A DNA stretch of 64,000 bases from Holtermannia corniformis (Eukaryota; Basidiomycota; Tremellomycetes; Holtermanniales): NCBI GenBank assembly GCA_001599935.1, contig BCIJ01000005.1, forward strand, positions 741,461-805,460, in the 5' to 3' direction. Both the position numbers and the translations under genes were made by a program. Shown here piece after piece: positions 36,511 through 51,945 of the stretch; within the stretch, counting starts at the first letter, position 1; each line of letters begins with the position of its first letter. The notes under the pieces are model-generated. The model did not search any database. It saw nothing but the letters and a program-made list of their open reading frames with translations, and was not told the origin of the DNA.

Positions 36511-38178
36511 CTACACCCAGCGTTGGACAATGACGGCGTTCGCCAGCTTTGCCTGCTCGACCGTCTCGGTCTCGTCCGTCAGGTCACGGTTCGGGAACGT
36601 TGTCTGCACAACGTAGCCGCGGTTCTCGGGGCGCGCACTGAGGCCGTCAGCAAGCTATATTCAGCCATGTCGGTCACTTACGCATCGATAAACGCCCGAA
36701 GATCGGCCACCGTGTTGGTCAGGTTGACCCTGGCCGCGAGCCGGGTTCCATCCCCGAGCCGGATCTGAACCCGCGTCGTCGGCTTGCTCTCGTCGACGGC
36801 AAACTCGCGCGGCGTGGCAGGACCGCTAGCCGAGGTTGCAGGCGCAGGCGCTGGCGAGGCCGCAGCAGACGAGACGACAGTCGGAGTCGGTGCGCCCAAT
36901 CGGTTGCCATGGCCACTGAACGGTTTGGCAGGCTTTGGCGGCGGCGGGCGGTACTTTTCGTGCGTGCGCTGATCGACGACCACCTGGAGCTCTTGGTTGT
37001 AACGGACGTTGAAGAGGCTGAGCGGGGCGTGGCTTCAAGTCGCGTCAGCTGCGGTCACACTGGATCACTGTCAACCCACCCCGAGTGGATCGCCTCGAGC
37101 AGCTGCTTGTTGCCCGGCGCGTCATAGCTCCTCAACTCGCCATCCTCGATACTGAAACCATCCTGCCAAAAGGTCAAGCGGCGCTCCTGCACCTCGCCAG
37201 CGTCGTCGTCCTCGACCTCCTCCTCGGGAGGCGGCTGGCCACCCCACAGGCTGCGCAGGATGTCGGATGCCGACTGACGGGCTGAAGGGGCGCTGGGTGC
37301 GTTGGCGGCGCCAGGAGGTGGGACGACGGTGGACGGCGTGTCGTCGGATCCGAGCGTGTTGCCGGTGCCGGAGAAGACGGAGCGCGAGGGACCGGCGGCG
37401 GCTCGCTCTTGTTGTTTGCGCGAGCCTCTGTGGGGCTCGTTAGCCGCTGAAACCACTCAAGGATGTCACGCACTCGGTTGCCTGTTTGAGAATGTCGCCC
37501 ACAATGCCAGCAGGGCCGCCGGAAGGACCGTCGGGGTTCTGCACGTTCAGACCGCTGTAGAGCTGTCAGTCGCCGACGCTGGCCAATGCTGAATCCAAAC
37601 CTCTTCTCGCCACCCGCATACAAGTTTTCGTCCTCATCGTCGCCGCGGGACTGTCCGGTGTGAGCTTGTATCCCATCATACCATTCAGCGTACCATTGAC
37701 CCGAGCGTCGCGACTCTGCCACCGCTGTGGCTTGGCATCAGCGTGTGCCATCCACCGTACTCGTTGCTCTGACCCGGTGCTCTTTGGCTTGGAGCTGCTC
37801 GAGCTCTGGCCGACGCGACCCAGCATGTTCCTAGCGGGTTGTCCCCAGCCCTCTGGCATCGGCTCTTGCGCGGCAATCGGCTGCCCACTGAGATTGTACG
37901 CCCCTGATCCACCACCAGTCGCGGCAGCGGCCGGAGTCGCTTCAGCGCTATCCGATCCAGCCTGGTTCTCAAAGTATGCCTGGACAGCAGTCTATCTTGC
38001 TCAGCTGTGTACAGAGCATCCTTTGACTTTACGCACGTCGAGGTTGGAACCCTGGAGGTACGCGACCGCGTCCTCTGGCGAGCCGTTTGTGACCGCGACA
38101 AAGTTGGCAATGTCTACAAGCTGTCAGCCTGCATCATGAGCATCGCTACAATCACATACCTTCTGCAGAGGGTTCCAT
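36511..38178 (-). CDS. SHP1: Shp1/p47-type Cdc48 cofactor (UBA-SEP-UBX)
   Basis: This adaptor links the Cdc48/p97 ATPase to ubiquitylated cargo and to membrane fusion. Three domains appear in order. First is an N-terminal UBA (MEPSAEDIANFVAVTNG, AYLQGSNLD). After a Gly/Ser/Pro-rich linker comes a SEP domain (ERRLTFWQDGFSIEDGELR, GNKQLLEAIHSG, LFNVRYNQELQVVVDQRTHEKY). The C-terminal UBX follows (RVQIRLGDGTRLAARVNL, TVADLRAFID, RGYVVQTTFPNRDLTD, ANAVIVQRWV). The TTFPNRDL loop is the Cdc48-binding FP turn. Five or six introns are present, the first splitting the UBA after the GAA codon near 38161. Confidence 0.93.
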
Positions 38179-38409
38179 GATGAGTATAGAGCGACCTACA
38201 ATGCAAGATGCTATGAACCGACCTCGACGTCAGCGTCGTTGGGGTTGGCTGGCTTGGCTGGTGGCAGACACGCCATTACAAAAATGGCGGAGATGGTTCA
38301 ATCTCCGTTGCCGCTCCCCCGCGGGGTCAGTGTCCGTGCGAGTTCCAGCCGAGCGGGCCACGAGATAGCCTCCCAGCTCTTCTTCACACCACCACAGCAG
38401 CTCGCTATC

Positions 38410-39810
38410 ATGCCGCGAAGGATCCTCTGCAGTTTCGGCGTAGACGTAGACGCCGTCTCAGGCTGGCAAGTGTCTCGCGGCAACTGAAAAACTGTAGCGC
38501 TGATGCACAAGGCAGGCTCGGTAGCTACGGCGGCGAGGACTCACCCAACGATATCACGCGCGGCATGTTTGCGGGTGAAGTCGGGAGTCTGCGCCTGCTC
38601 AAGCTGTTTGCGAAATATCACATGCGCACGACGTGGTTCATCCCGGGTCAGTCGAGAGTGATACCCGAAAGACGGCGGTTTGGTTGATGAAGATCAGGCC
38701 ACAGCTTGGATACGTTTCCAGAGCAGATGGCGGCCGTTCGTGATGCTGGACACGAAATGTCAGTGGTATTTGCTGCTCAACTATATCAAATGCTGACCCG
38801 GAGCGCAGCGGGCTGCACGGATACTCTCACGAGGCGCGCAACAGTGCGCACACAACGCAGCCCCGCTGATACGTCACAGAACCCCGTCGCTATGACAGTC
38901 GAGCAACAGCAGGATATCCTCGACCACACGTTTAACCAGCTCAGCGCGTTTTGTGGGAAACCGCCCGTCGGGTCCGTTGCGCCCTGGTGGGAATCCTCCA
39001 AAGAGGGGATCGACATGCTCCTGCAAAAGGGGATCCGCTACGGTCAGTTGAATCAATCACGTCATCGTGTACCGCGCCGACACGCACGCGCTAGGCCACA
39101 GCTCGATGGCGACAGACTGCCAACCGTTCTACGTCCGCGACCAAGATACCTGGACCAAGATTGATTACGCTGCCGACGCCAAGAGCTGGATAAAGCCGTT
39201 GGTAAGAGGCAAGACGACGGGACTGGTCGAGATCCCGGCTTCGTGGGATGTGCGTCTTGACAGTGGATGCAACCAAGCGGCGCTGACGAGCTTGTAGCTC
39301 GATGATCTGCCACCACTCAGTACGTGTCCTGCCTCGTCTGCTGAAGACTGACCCGTCACAGTGTTCGGTACGTCTGATCCCTACACCCGCGCTAGTACTG
39401 AACCACACAACAGTCAAAGCATCGCCAAACAGCCACGGGTTCGTCGACGTCCGGACGATCGAGCAAAAGTGGAAAGACATGTTCACGTACCACTATCGGT
39501 GCGTTGCGTCGTGCCAGATTGCAGTCTAGCAATGGCTGATGCGGGCTCTGTCAACCAGCGAAGAGACGCAAGGGTTCTGTTTCCCAATCACGATCCACCC
39601 CGACGTCGCTGGCAAGCCGCGTCAGTCTTACCCTTGTCGTTGACGACCAGCTGACGCCCCGCGACAGATGTCCTCCTCATGCTCGAACGCTTCATCGAGT
39701 GGGTCAACACGCACGACCAAGTCGAGTGGGTCACGATGCAAGAGATCGCCGACGACTTCCGGCAGCGCGTCGCGCCGCCCGAGGGGGCCGCCATGCCCGT
39801 CGGGCTGTGA
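38410..39810 (+). CDS. polysaccharide deacetylase (NodB-type, PuuE-like subgroup)
   Basis: This metal-dependent deacetylase has about 300 residues and no signal peptide, so it is probably cytosolic rather than a wall chitin deacetylase. The N-terminus [19 protein letters not shown] gives the catalytic Asp-x-Asp. The metal-binding motif HGYSHE appears after splicing at about 38811-38833. Later come [39 protein letters not shown], and [16 protein letters not shown] with the second catalytic His. [15 protein letters not shown] closes the fold. It has about eight introns. The one after the HGYSHE exon (38834-38879) seems to start GC rather than GT. A fungal peptidoglycan-deacetylase-like or allantoinase-like role is possible; the substrate is not known. 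Confidence 0.88.
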
Positions 39811-39859
39811 CCGAGCCGGATCATACAATAATCGTGACATGCCAAGCAATCCGTACAGC

Positions 39860-42631
39860 CTACCGCGCACCGCCCTTCTTCCCGGCTCCCACGACCGTAC
39901 TGTTGACTTTGGTTGCGAACCGTAGACTGCACAGGGATTCACCGAGGTGAGCGGCCATCGGTGAGAGGTTGCACAGCATGAGCGTCTTGCTCTGCCCTGT
40001 GTACGGTAGCGTCAGTCGACGTATGCGCACCCTGGGTAAGGCCGATCGGACGGACCAGAGAGTGAAGTCTGCAAGAGCTTTGTCAATGTCGAATTCCGGT
40101 ATGGGACGTGGCCGTTCCCTTGGCCCTGGTTGCCCAGCGCTCCAATCACGTCCGCAAGGGCCGAGAGAGATTTGTTGATATTGATCGTTTCCTACGAGTA
40201 TTAACCAGCCTCTGAGTGTACGCACAAGAACACACCTTCATTCGGTCCTTGTTCTCGCCCGCACCACTACTCGCCAAGCGCTCGCTTCCCGCCAAATCCA
40301 CTACGCCGCGTCAGTCCCAAGCTATCATCCTCACCCGCTCTCACCAAGGTTCAAAATCCCATCACTGCGCTCCCCAGTCAACGGGTTGAGCCCGCGCACC
40401 TTGAGCATAAAGACCGAGTGACTCCGAGACGAGCGCTCGTTCATCAACGTCGCCGCCACGGCTCGACGTGATGAAGCGCGCTCCAGCAGAACCGAGACTT
40501 GGTCGGGCGTTTTCAGCGGCACTAGAAAGTATGCGTTAGCATCCGCGTTCTTGGCTCGCGCGATCCGAGTCGGACTCACAGCTGACAATCTCGGTCACGG
40601 AAACTTTGCCCTCCTTGTCGAGCTTGATCTCGTGCTTTTTCGAATCAAAGGCACCGCTGCCGAGCAAGTCGTTGATCTGTCGTCAGTCCCGGCCTGAAGC
40701 CTGCGACACGCACCACTTCATTGTAGACTTCAAGGAACGAGCCCTCCATCGTATACGACCACCCTCGATCTTTGAGGCCTGCGCTGACGCGGAAGATCAT
40801 CTCGATCGCGCGCGGGATCATGCCCTGCGTCTCGGTCGTCTGCGCGCGCAGGTTGATCATCAGCGATCCTCGTCCATGATCACGATCACGCACCGGCCCA
40901 CCCTCCATCGTCCAGCTCTTACCCGAGCCCGTCTGACCGTACGCAAAGATGCAGACCTATCCTTTTGTCAGGACCATTGCCAGCTAGCCGCTCACACATA
41001 CATTGTAGCCATCCAGCACGCTCTGCGCCAGCATCTCAATCTCTTCAAACACATCGCGCTGGCTTGCCTTTGGCTCAAACACCTATGGCCATCAGTCTGC
41101 CAGCGACACTGGCTCTAGACTCGGACGGACCTTGTCAAAGACAAAGCTCGCGACGGATTCCCGCGCTTGACCGGTCGCGCTCTCCGAGACACTGCGGAGC
41201 AGGATCTGGCTCTGGCCTGTCTCGGCTGCGAGCCGTTCATCGCCATAGCTGATATCGGCCAGTGCTGCTGGTTCCGACGCTTCATGAGCTGGGCGAGTGT
41301 GAGCTGGTTGCGAAGAAGGGCGAGGGTCAGACTCACGGAGCGCAGGGCGGACACGCGCAAACACTCGAATGTTGCCTATCATCTCGTCAGCCAGGCCCAG
41401 GGCGTACAGGCCAGGGACCCACCTTTGAGCTCCTGCACCTGATTGTGCAGTTTGCGCCTGACCGTCTCTGCCGTCCTCAAATCCGCCTCGACTTGCTCGA
41501 CGCGTGCCCTCGCAGCGTCTTCAATCTCTCTGATTCTGACATCGGCACCTTTGCACGCTGTTGCCGCACGCGCCTGCGCCGCCTCGAGCTCGGCCTGCAT
41601 GCTCGCGAGCGAGAGCTGGGCGCGCTCAATCTGGGATTGAAGGATGGTGTTGAGAGACGTCTGCTCGCTTAGCTGGGCCGTCATGGTCAGGTGCTGGGTC
41701 GAATGCTGGGCAAGAGACGTCTGTGCACGTATCCGTCAGTCTAGGTAGAGCTCGCTCACTCGCTTTGACAAACCTTGAGCTCGCGCACGCTCTCCCTCTC
41801 ACGACCGAGATCCTCCCTAAGATCGCGCAGGTCCTCCTCGAGACCTCGCTTCTCGCGCTCCTTGCGCTGGAGCTGGCGCTCGAGGTCGTCGACCTCGCGC
41901 GCGTGCGCTGATCGCAGCGCTTGCAACTCTTCCGACGCAGACGAGAGGTCGCGCCTGGCTTCGCGTTCGTGCGATTGCGTGTTGGCGAGCAGCGTCTGCA
42001 AGTCTGCTTGAGACGTTTGCAGGGTTGAAACTGGGCAGTGTGAGTGGTCAGTAGGGCGGTGGCAGCACGGCGGGCGCACTCTTTTGTTGCCTATCGTACC
42101 GTGGTCAGCTCGGACTGCATGTGATGGTAAGTAGACTCACTCTTGTGCCAGCAGACTTGTCAAGCCGCCCAGTGTCTTTTCAACATTGGCCATCCTCGAG
42201 CTCTGCGTCTGCAGCTGCGCCGCGCTCGCCATGCCACTGCCGATCCCCGTCGCCATGATCCGCGTTCCTGCGCCCACCGTCGCCCGCTTGGCCGCAGCAC
42301 TGATAAGCGGCACCTTGCCTGGTGGGGTCGAGCGCCTCGTAGCCGAGATCCCTGTCGGCCGTGTGCGAGATGTGGATGATGAAGACGATGAGCCTGTCGA
42401 GGGCGGCCGGGTCGGTTTCCGGCCTGCGACCGAGTGCGTGAGTGGTGCGGGACCAATGTTGGTGCGTGTGGATGCCCGTAGGCTGCTGCTGCTTGCGATA
42501 CTCCCGCTTGCGCTGACGGCTCGCTTGTTGGTCGGTGCGAACCCGGTCGGTGGAGCGTTCGCTCTCCGTTTCAAAGCCGTAGCCGGTCCAGCCGTTGACG
42601 ATTTCGGTGCTCCAGCGTCGAGGGTTGCCAT
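39860..42631 (-). CDS. KAR3: kinesin-14 motor protein (Kar3/Ncd type)
   Basis: This is a C-terminal motor, which moves toward microtubule minus ends in spindle and nuclear-fusion work. The N-terminal tail is basic and Ser/Pro-rich (start [12 protein letters not shown]). A long coiled coil at about 41380-42080 follows, with heptads such as [22 protein letters not shown]. The kinesin-14 neck leads straight into the motor (ELKG then [10 protein letters not shown]). The motor shows [15 protein letters not shown] (P-loop), [11 protein letters not shown] (switch I), VDLAGSER (switch II) and [11 protein letters not shown]. It ends [21 protein letters not shown]. The start at 42631 is the first ATG; upstream codons lack one. 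About ten introns are present. It converges on the deacetylase with 49 bp between stops. Confidence 0.93.
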
Positions 42632-42989
42632 GAGTGATGGCAGTGGAAGAGACGGCGGCGAGGTCAACCTGGGTAGTCTGGATGCTGGTTCTGGCGGCGG
42701 CTGCGGGAATAAGCTGTTGCTTTCAACAGTTGCTATGGTACCGTACCATGTTCTCGTCTGCGTTGAGCTCCATCCCTGCTGTCGAGTGCCGCACTCAACT
42801 TATCGTCGCCCGTTTGCTGTTTACACAAAGCAGTCGCGTCTGCCGTGAGGGGTGCCGTGATCTGGCTGACACGTCATTTCCCACGTGCGCTCGGTTCCGG
42901 CGCGACGGAAGCAAATCCAGTGCCGCTCAAAGTCGACGATAAGACGGTGCAGACATCCTCGACTGAGCGCCAGTCGACCGCTCTGCACC

Positions 42990-46116
<3,127 letters not shown>

Positions 46117-46644
46117 TGCAGGTATCCTGAACTCAATGCATAGAGTCATGCCAAGCGGACTCTGTGAAACGCGACCCCTTTGGCGAACAAGAGTCGCCCT
46201 GCGTCGAATAAGAGTCGGGCTTGCGGAATACGCCTCGCTCTGCTCGCGGTCGATTATTGCCTGCAGCTCTGCGACCCTTGCTTTGCTTGGGGCCAGTTTG
46301 TCTTGCGCGCTAGTAAAGACAACAAACCAGGTCTGCGTGGCTCTCTTCGGCAGTGGCATTGCCCGGCAGTGGAGACTGCGCGGACATTGTATGTTGGCGA
46401 GCATACATGCATCAACCGGTAGTCTTGGACGAGAAGGCGCGACTCGTGTAACTACACGAGTCACGGGGAGCTTTTGTCCTTTTTGACGTCGCCTATGGGT
46501 TTCTGATGTCACTCGAGAGTCGCCTGACAAGCACAGTGGTGCTGCAACAGGTCGTCTTCTGAGAAGCCTAGGAAGAAATAACTTTGTTACCGCGATTTCC
46601 TTTCTTCCACAACGATCTCGGAAGTGGTCACGCAAGGGCAACAT

Positions 46645-46971
46645 TGGAGAGATTGGTCGGTAAGCAAGGTCTGCAGCACTGTTGCTGCTGATTTACCCGC
46701 TTTATACGGTATCGTTATAGCTGATCACGCGCTGGCAACTCGCACAACGAGCAATTAATTGGTGGACGCTGTGCACCATTGGAAGCGCGGTCGGACCCTT
46801 GCAAGTAAGTGTGTGCCCTCTTGTTCGCCTACAGTGACTTGGCGCACGCGGCAATGGCGGGCGGGTCAGTGACTGTGACCAAGGACCAGTCCGACGTCCC
46901 CTGCGCTTTTCTACAGTGCAGAATACAGCCTCAAGCAATGCATGCCTGTTGTGCATCTGCCGAAAACCTTC
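46645..46971. other. intergenic, no gene recognised
   Basis: Short frames only. Together with 46117-46644 this is the longest stretch without a confident gene between ARG5,6 and the next unknown gene. Confidence 0.4.
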
Positions 46972-47337
46972 TTACCGCCTCGTACCCCTCGGCGGGATTT
47001 TCCGACCTAGTATGGCACGCTCCTCGGCGCTGTAGATGGAACTGGTTCTTGTCTTTGCAGATGGCGGGGTGGTAACTATACCTTGGCCCTCCAGTCCCCG
47101 CGCTTCCGTTGCAAGCGTGAGCATGTGCTCGGTTCTAGCCTTGCAGGTCTGGACGGAGAAGACGGGCATTGCAGTGTTGCTGTTGCCCCGAGCGGTTCCT
47201 CCCGCGTAGTAATCCTTCTCCAAGTCATCAAGGGACTGGTACCAGGCTGTTTTCTCGAGAGCTTTGCAGGCCTCCTCTTCAGCCTTCCACGCCTCGCGAG
47301 TTTCTTCGAGCGTTGCCAATGCGTCTGGGTCCGACAT
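46972..47337 (-). CDS. hypothetical protein, 121 residues
   Basis: This unspliced frame starts MSDPDALATLEETREAW. The N-terminal third is strongly helical and acidic (WKAEEEACKALEKTAWYQSLDDLEKDYY), and the rest is basic and probably disordered. I do not recognise it. It is divergent from the gene at 48019. Confidence 0.55.
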   Translation of the reverse strand: MSDPDALATLEETREAWKAEEEACKALEKTAWYQSLDDLEKDYYAGGTARGNSNTAMPVFSVQTCKARTEHMLTLATEARGLEGQGIVTTPPSAKTRTSSIYSAEERAILGRKIPPRGTRR

Positions 47338-48018
47338 GAGAGATGTATCGACGCCCCGGCCTCACGAGCCGCTCTTTCTACGTTTTGGCGCAGCCTTCTA
47401 CTGCCTCGCAATGACGTCTCGGTACGTCGCCGAAGGCGGTCCACGAAAGGAGGTGTGGTGCGATCTGGGACGAGTCCGAGATGTGAGCAAACGCCTTCCG
47501 TCCAGAAAAAGGTCGCAAGATCTAGCCCAAGAGTAACCTTGTCGGTCCCGGCCCGGTCCGGGCGAATGAGACCGAAGGGAGAAGGCCGTTGTTGTCAATG
47601 ATCCGGACTTGGCCCGCTGTGCGGCGAAGACGCCTGTGCTCAAAGTCGATAGTGAGACAATCTCGCCCTCTTGTCTCCTTGTCGCTACTCACAGTGACAG
47701 CGGGAACGACGGGTCGGCGCGCAGTGCGCTTGCACAGCGCTAGATCGGACCAAGTCGAGCGAGATCCTCGATCTACAAGGGTCACTTTCCGATGTCTTAT
47801 CGGCCCTGATCGCCGCGAGACAGTCTTGACCGTCGTCATAGCAAATCTCGTCCAGCGCAAGGCAACCGGCTCTCAACCCATGCAAGCCCCTTTCCCAGCG
47901 GGTACCGAAACCCACAGTGAGATCGACGTCCTTTGAGCGTCGTTCAGGTGTTACAACCCCGCTATAGGATAAAGCCGGGTCGGCCCCCCTCTTCTCGCTT
48001 CTCCTCATCCATCATCCC
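47338..48018. other. intergenic between divergent unknown genes
   Basis: The 681 bp hold several overlapping short frames on both strands without family features. A GC-rich CCCGGCCCGGTCCGGGC stretch lies near 47549. I see no gene. Confidence 0.4.
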
Positions 48019-48540
48019 ATGTCGTTGGTGTTATACGACCCAAGCCACTCACCGGCCCAACCTGATCGATGGTCTGGCCCGGCGCCATCCGCGTCCGAGC
48101 GCCTCGACAGCCTCGCGTCCTGGCCTGAGGGCGTGACGCGCGAGACTGTGCTCGAAAAGGCAGCCATGGTCCGGTGGTTGATTGAGACTAGGCAGATCTC
48201 GTATGACCAGCTTATGGCGGTTGAAGCGTCCAACGAGACGCTCCCGCCTTGGGAGCGCGCAACGCTCCGTAAGACTGCTGACGAGACCATGGTCGAGCTG
48301 TACCGGGAACGGCTGCACAGTCATGATCCTGATGTTGAAGATTTGCGATCAAAGTGGAGCGCGTACAAGTCGACGCATTGGCATACGCACGATCGCTCGT
48401 TGGTGGACGAAGCGCTGGACTATGTGTTTGGCAAAGACCACGCCACGAGGTCATGCGACCAGTGCGTGCTCGGCTTCCTAAAACACGAAAGACTTTGGCC
48501 ATTCCCAACTTCAAAGCTCCGATCCCTATTCGACCAGTAG
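48019..48540 (+). CDS. hypothetical helical protein, 173 residues
   Basis: This unspliced frame from the ATG at 48019 opens MSLVLYDPSHSP. The middle is charged and helical (ETVLEKAAMVRWLIE, LYRERLHSHDPDVEDLRSKW). Near the C-terminus is a Cys-x2-Cys (RSCDQCVLGF). It could be a small structural protein. No family is recognised. Its stop is 62 bp from the stop of ATP1, which is convergent. Confidence 0.6.
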   Translation: MSLVLYDPSHSPAQPDRWSGPAPSASERLDSLASWPEGVTRETVLEKAAMVRWLIETRQISYDQLMAVEASNETLPPWERATLRKTADETMVELYRERLHSHDPDVEDLRSKWSAYKSTHWHTHDRSLVDEALDYVFGKDHATRSCDQCVLGFLKHERLWPFPTSKLRSLFDQ

Positions 48541-48599
48541 CGTACGCACACAGATGCAGTCATTTCAGATTCGCTTTGCATAGCCGCTAGCTGCCAAGT

Positions 48600-51021
48600 C
48601 TAGAGAAAGTCGGCAACGTGGGCTTCGATCACCGTCTTGTACTTTGCCTCGAGGTCCTTGGTCAAGACACCCTTTTCAGCCTCGGTGAGCAAGTCTTGGT
48701 GCTGCGACGTGAGGTGCTTTGTGAACGACGTCTCCCACTCGCGAATCTTGTCGACGGGGACCTTGTCGAGCAGACCGTTGATACCGGCGTACAGGATCGG
48801 CGCCTGGACCTCGGTCGCCATACTGGGTGGGTGAGCGGGTGTCAAGGAGGGCAGCGAGGCGACTTACGGCGAGTACTGGGCCTGGGTCAGGAGCTGGGTG
48901 AGACGCGAGCCGCGAGCGAGCAAGAAGCGGGTCGAGGCGTCACTGCGTGGGTCAGCGCTCGATCTCGATTATAGACAGCCTACGGACAGGTCGGAACCGA
49001 ACTGGGCGAAAGCAGCAACCTCACGGTACTGGGCGAGGTAGAGCTTGAGCGAACCGGCAACCGACTTCATGAGCTTGCTCTGGGCGGCGGAACCGACACG
49101 CGAGACCGAGACTGGGCCGGGCGTTAGCACGGATCCTTGAGCATGTGCACGCCAACGTACGACCGACGTTGATGGCCGGGCGGATACCCTTGAAGAAGAG
49201 CTCGGCTTCGAGGAAGATCTGACCGTCGGTAATCGAGATGACGTTGGTAGGGATGTAGGCCGAGACGTCACCGCCTTGAGTCTCAATGACGGGGAGGGCG
49301 GTGAGCGAGCCGGCACCCTCCTTCTCGTTGAGCTTGGCAGCACGCTCGAGCAGACGCGAGTGGAGGTAGAAGACGTCACCGGGGTAGGCCTCGCGGCCGG
49401 GGGGACGACGGAGCAAGAGCGACATTTGACGGTACGCGACGGCCTGCTTGGACAAGTCGTCGTAGACGATGAGCGCGTGCCTGCCGTTGTCACGGAACCA
49501 CTCGGCCATGGCGGCACCCGAAAAAGGGGCGAGGTACTGGAGTGGGGCAGCCTCTGATGCAGTAGCGGCGACCATGATCGTGTACTTCATCGCGTCGTTC
49601 TCCTCGAAGGTCTGGACGAGCTGGGCGACGGTCGAACGCTTCTGGCCGACGGCAACGTAGACACAGTACAGCTTCTTCGATTCGTCGGCACCGTCGTTCC
49701 AGCGCTTCTGGTTGAGGATCGTGTCGATCGCGACGGCAGTCTGCAGGGATCAGCCTCGGGTCGGGTCGTGCTTTCGGCCGAAACGTACCTTGCCGGTCTG
49801 ACGGTCACCAATAATCTACAAAGCGTTAGTAGGTGCCGAGCTGGGCTAGATGCAACATACAAGCTCACGCTGAGGTCTCGTCAGCACAGTCTCGACACTC
49901 GATCGATCGACCCACCTGACCACGGCCAATCGGGACCAAGGCGTCGACGGCCTTCAAACCAGTCTGCATCGGCTCGTGAACCGAGCGACGGGGCAAGATA
50001 CCGGGCGCCTTTGACTGGGCACGGGCACGAAGCTTGGCGTTGATGGGGCCCTTGCCGTCAATGGGGTTGCCGAGAGCGTCGACGACACGGCCGAGGAGCT
50101 CTGGGCCGACGGGGACGTCGACAATCTGACCGGTCCGCTTGACCGTGTCGCCCTCGCGGATCAGACGGTCGTTACCGAAGATGGTGACACCGACGTTGTC
50201 GGCTTCGAGGTTGAGGCACATGCCACGGACGCCGGACGAGAACTCGACCATCTCTTCGGCTGCGGGGGTCAGCTCGGTGCCGTCGGGCTAGAGTGGGCGA
50301 GGAAGCGGGTGGGTGGGTCGGTGCCAGACAGGCGACCGGGTGGTAGTCACATGAACCGCAAACTGCCTCGCCCACTATCTGCCATTGAAAACGAAGCTGG
50401 ACCTACCCTGAACGTTGCGGAGACCGTATACACGAGCGATACCGTCACCAATGGCTGTTGCTCATCAGCACTGGTATATCCACTCTTAGTTCGACTCACT
50501 CAAGACGCGGCCAGTCTCCTGGACGTCGCCGCCGACCGATGAGCCAGAGATGCGGCCCTCGAGAATGGACGAGACCTCTGAAGCAGCTGTGATGACGAGT
50601 CAGTGCTGGCGCAACCGTATGACAGTGTGGAAAGGACTGACCGGGCTTGGCGGTAGCGTAGGTCCGGGCAATGGTGGTCGCCGCGGGCGCAAAGCGACGA
50701 GCCTGTGGGGTAGCATGTCAGCGTTTGTTGTGGACTCGTGTGGAGGCTTTGAGTTTTCATCGGGGTTGGCGCATCGCTTGGTCGGGCGTGCATCCACGTC
50801 GGCAGGAAGGCCGAGCGCGACGTTGCTAGACCACTGCAAGGCCAGACGGACCGCCTCCTTGCCTGCAACGTCTACAGCCCGGTCCGACCGCTTGAAACGT
50901 CGACCGGTCGATCCTCTGTTTCTTTGCTCCGAGCTCTCTCGCGCCCGCCTCGGCCGATACTCACGCTGCTAGCGCCCGAGCGGGACGCTGCCCTGATGCT
51001 GGTGCGGATGGCAGACTGCAT
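48600..51021 (-). CDS. ATP1: mitochondrial F1 ATP synthase subunit alpha
   Basis: This nucleotide-binding, non-catalytic subunit of F1 sits in the mitochondrial matrix. The presequence is [18 protein letters not shown]. The N-terminal beta barrel ([24 protein letters not shown]) leads to [14 protein letters not shown], then the P-loop [63 protein letters not shown] is the family signature, read in pieces. [23 protein letters not shown] begins the C-terminal helical bundle, and the protein ends IEAHVADFL. About eight introns are present, several within the first 150 codons. It shares a short divergent promoter with the bL21m gene. Confidence 0.96.
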
Positions 51022-51287
51022 CTGGGATGATGTAGTGTGTTGTTTTGGGGGGAGGAGGGGTGGATGCGAGCGATGGGAGCGAGCAGGGGACCGCGCGGGC
51101 GGAGGGGAGCAGGCAAAGAGCCGTCTGGGCGGAGGCGACGGCGATTCACGGCGTTTTGGGCGGCACGTGGGGGGTTACACTGGGAAATCCAAGGGGTTAC
51201 GGGGAATACCGCATGACGTGGGAGAGCGAACGAGAGAGAGCAGAGCGAGAGAAGAGGAACACGGGGATGGTACTGCACCATCACATC
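51022..51287. promoter_or_regulatory. shared divergent promoter of ATP1 and bL21m with a CACGTG box
   Basis: 266 bp separate the two start codons, both for mitochondrial proteins. A CACGTG palindrome lies at 51164-51169, near the middle. Such E-boxes are bound by Cbf1-type basic helix-loop-helix factors in fungi; use here is inference. Confidence 0.5.
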
Positions 51288-51890
51288 ATGCTCGCACGCA
51301 CACCACGAGCAGGTAAGGAGCACACCACACTAACGCACACGCACTGACCACCACCAGCGCTCATCGCTTCCACCTCGCGCACACGCTGCCTCCACACCTC
51401 ACCACCGCTTCCCCCACCAACCGCCACTCTCCCGCCGTTGACCCACAGCACGCTCCCACCCCTCCTCCCTGCCTCCGCCACCCCACCACTACCCAGCACG
51501 ACCGCTTCGGCCCTATCCCTGCTACAAACCTCTTCAACCCCTGCAAAGCGCTACATCCTCGCCCGCCTCCATTCACGCACCTACCTCCTCCACCCAACCG
51601 ACGTGCTCACCATCCCAAACCTGCCTGAACGACCAGAACCAGGCACCAAGCTCGCGCTCGAACGCATTCTCCAAGTCGGCTCGAGAGAGTACGCACTGAA
51701 AAGTCCAGATGGCAGGGCGCCGCTGGGGGAAACAGTCGTCCGGTGCGAGCTCACCGTGCTCGAGCACACAAAGAGCCCGTTGACGCGCACCCTGTTGAAA
51801 AAGAGGAGAAAGGGCTACGAGAGGACGATTGAGAACAAGCAGGGCTGGACCAGGTTGAGGGTCGGCGACGTCTTTGTCGGTAACGAGTAG
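51288..51890 (+). CDS. mitochondrial large-ribosomal-subunit protein bL21m
   Basis: This is a structural component of the mitoribosome, 185 residues after one intron (51313-51357). Exon 1 gives MLARTPRA. The presequence continues in exon 2 (ALIASTSRTRCLHTS). The bL21 fold is clear: KRYILARLHSRTYLLHPTD, GTKLALERILQVGSREYALKSP, GETVVRCELTVLEHTKSP, and KKRRKGYERTIENKQGWTRLRVGD, the conserved C-terminal rRNA-binding part. Splice phase and frame were checked over the intron. Confidence 0.92.
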
Positions 51891-51906
51891 GCCATGGATT
51901 GGTGGT

Positions 51907-51945
51907 AGCATGCGTAGCAGCGTAGCAAGCGTAGCAAGCGTAGCA
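51907..51945. repeat. short tandem repeat, GCGTAGCAA unit
   Basis: About four imperfect copies of GCGTAGCA(A) lie 17 bp after the bL21m stop. Confidence 0.6.

Noticed and set aside
47685..48008. Minus-strand 107-codon frame upstream of the gene at 48019
   Set aside because: It is Arg/Cys-rich with no structure and lies in the divergent promoter region of two better-supported genes.
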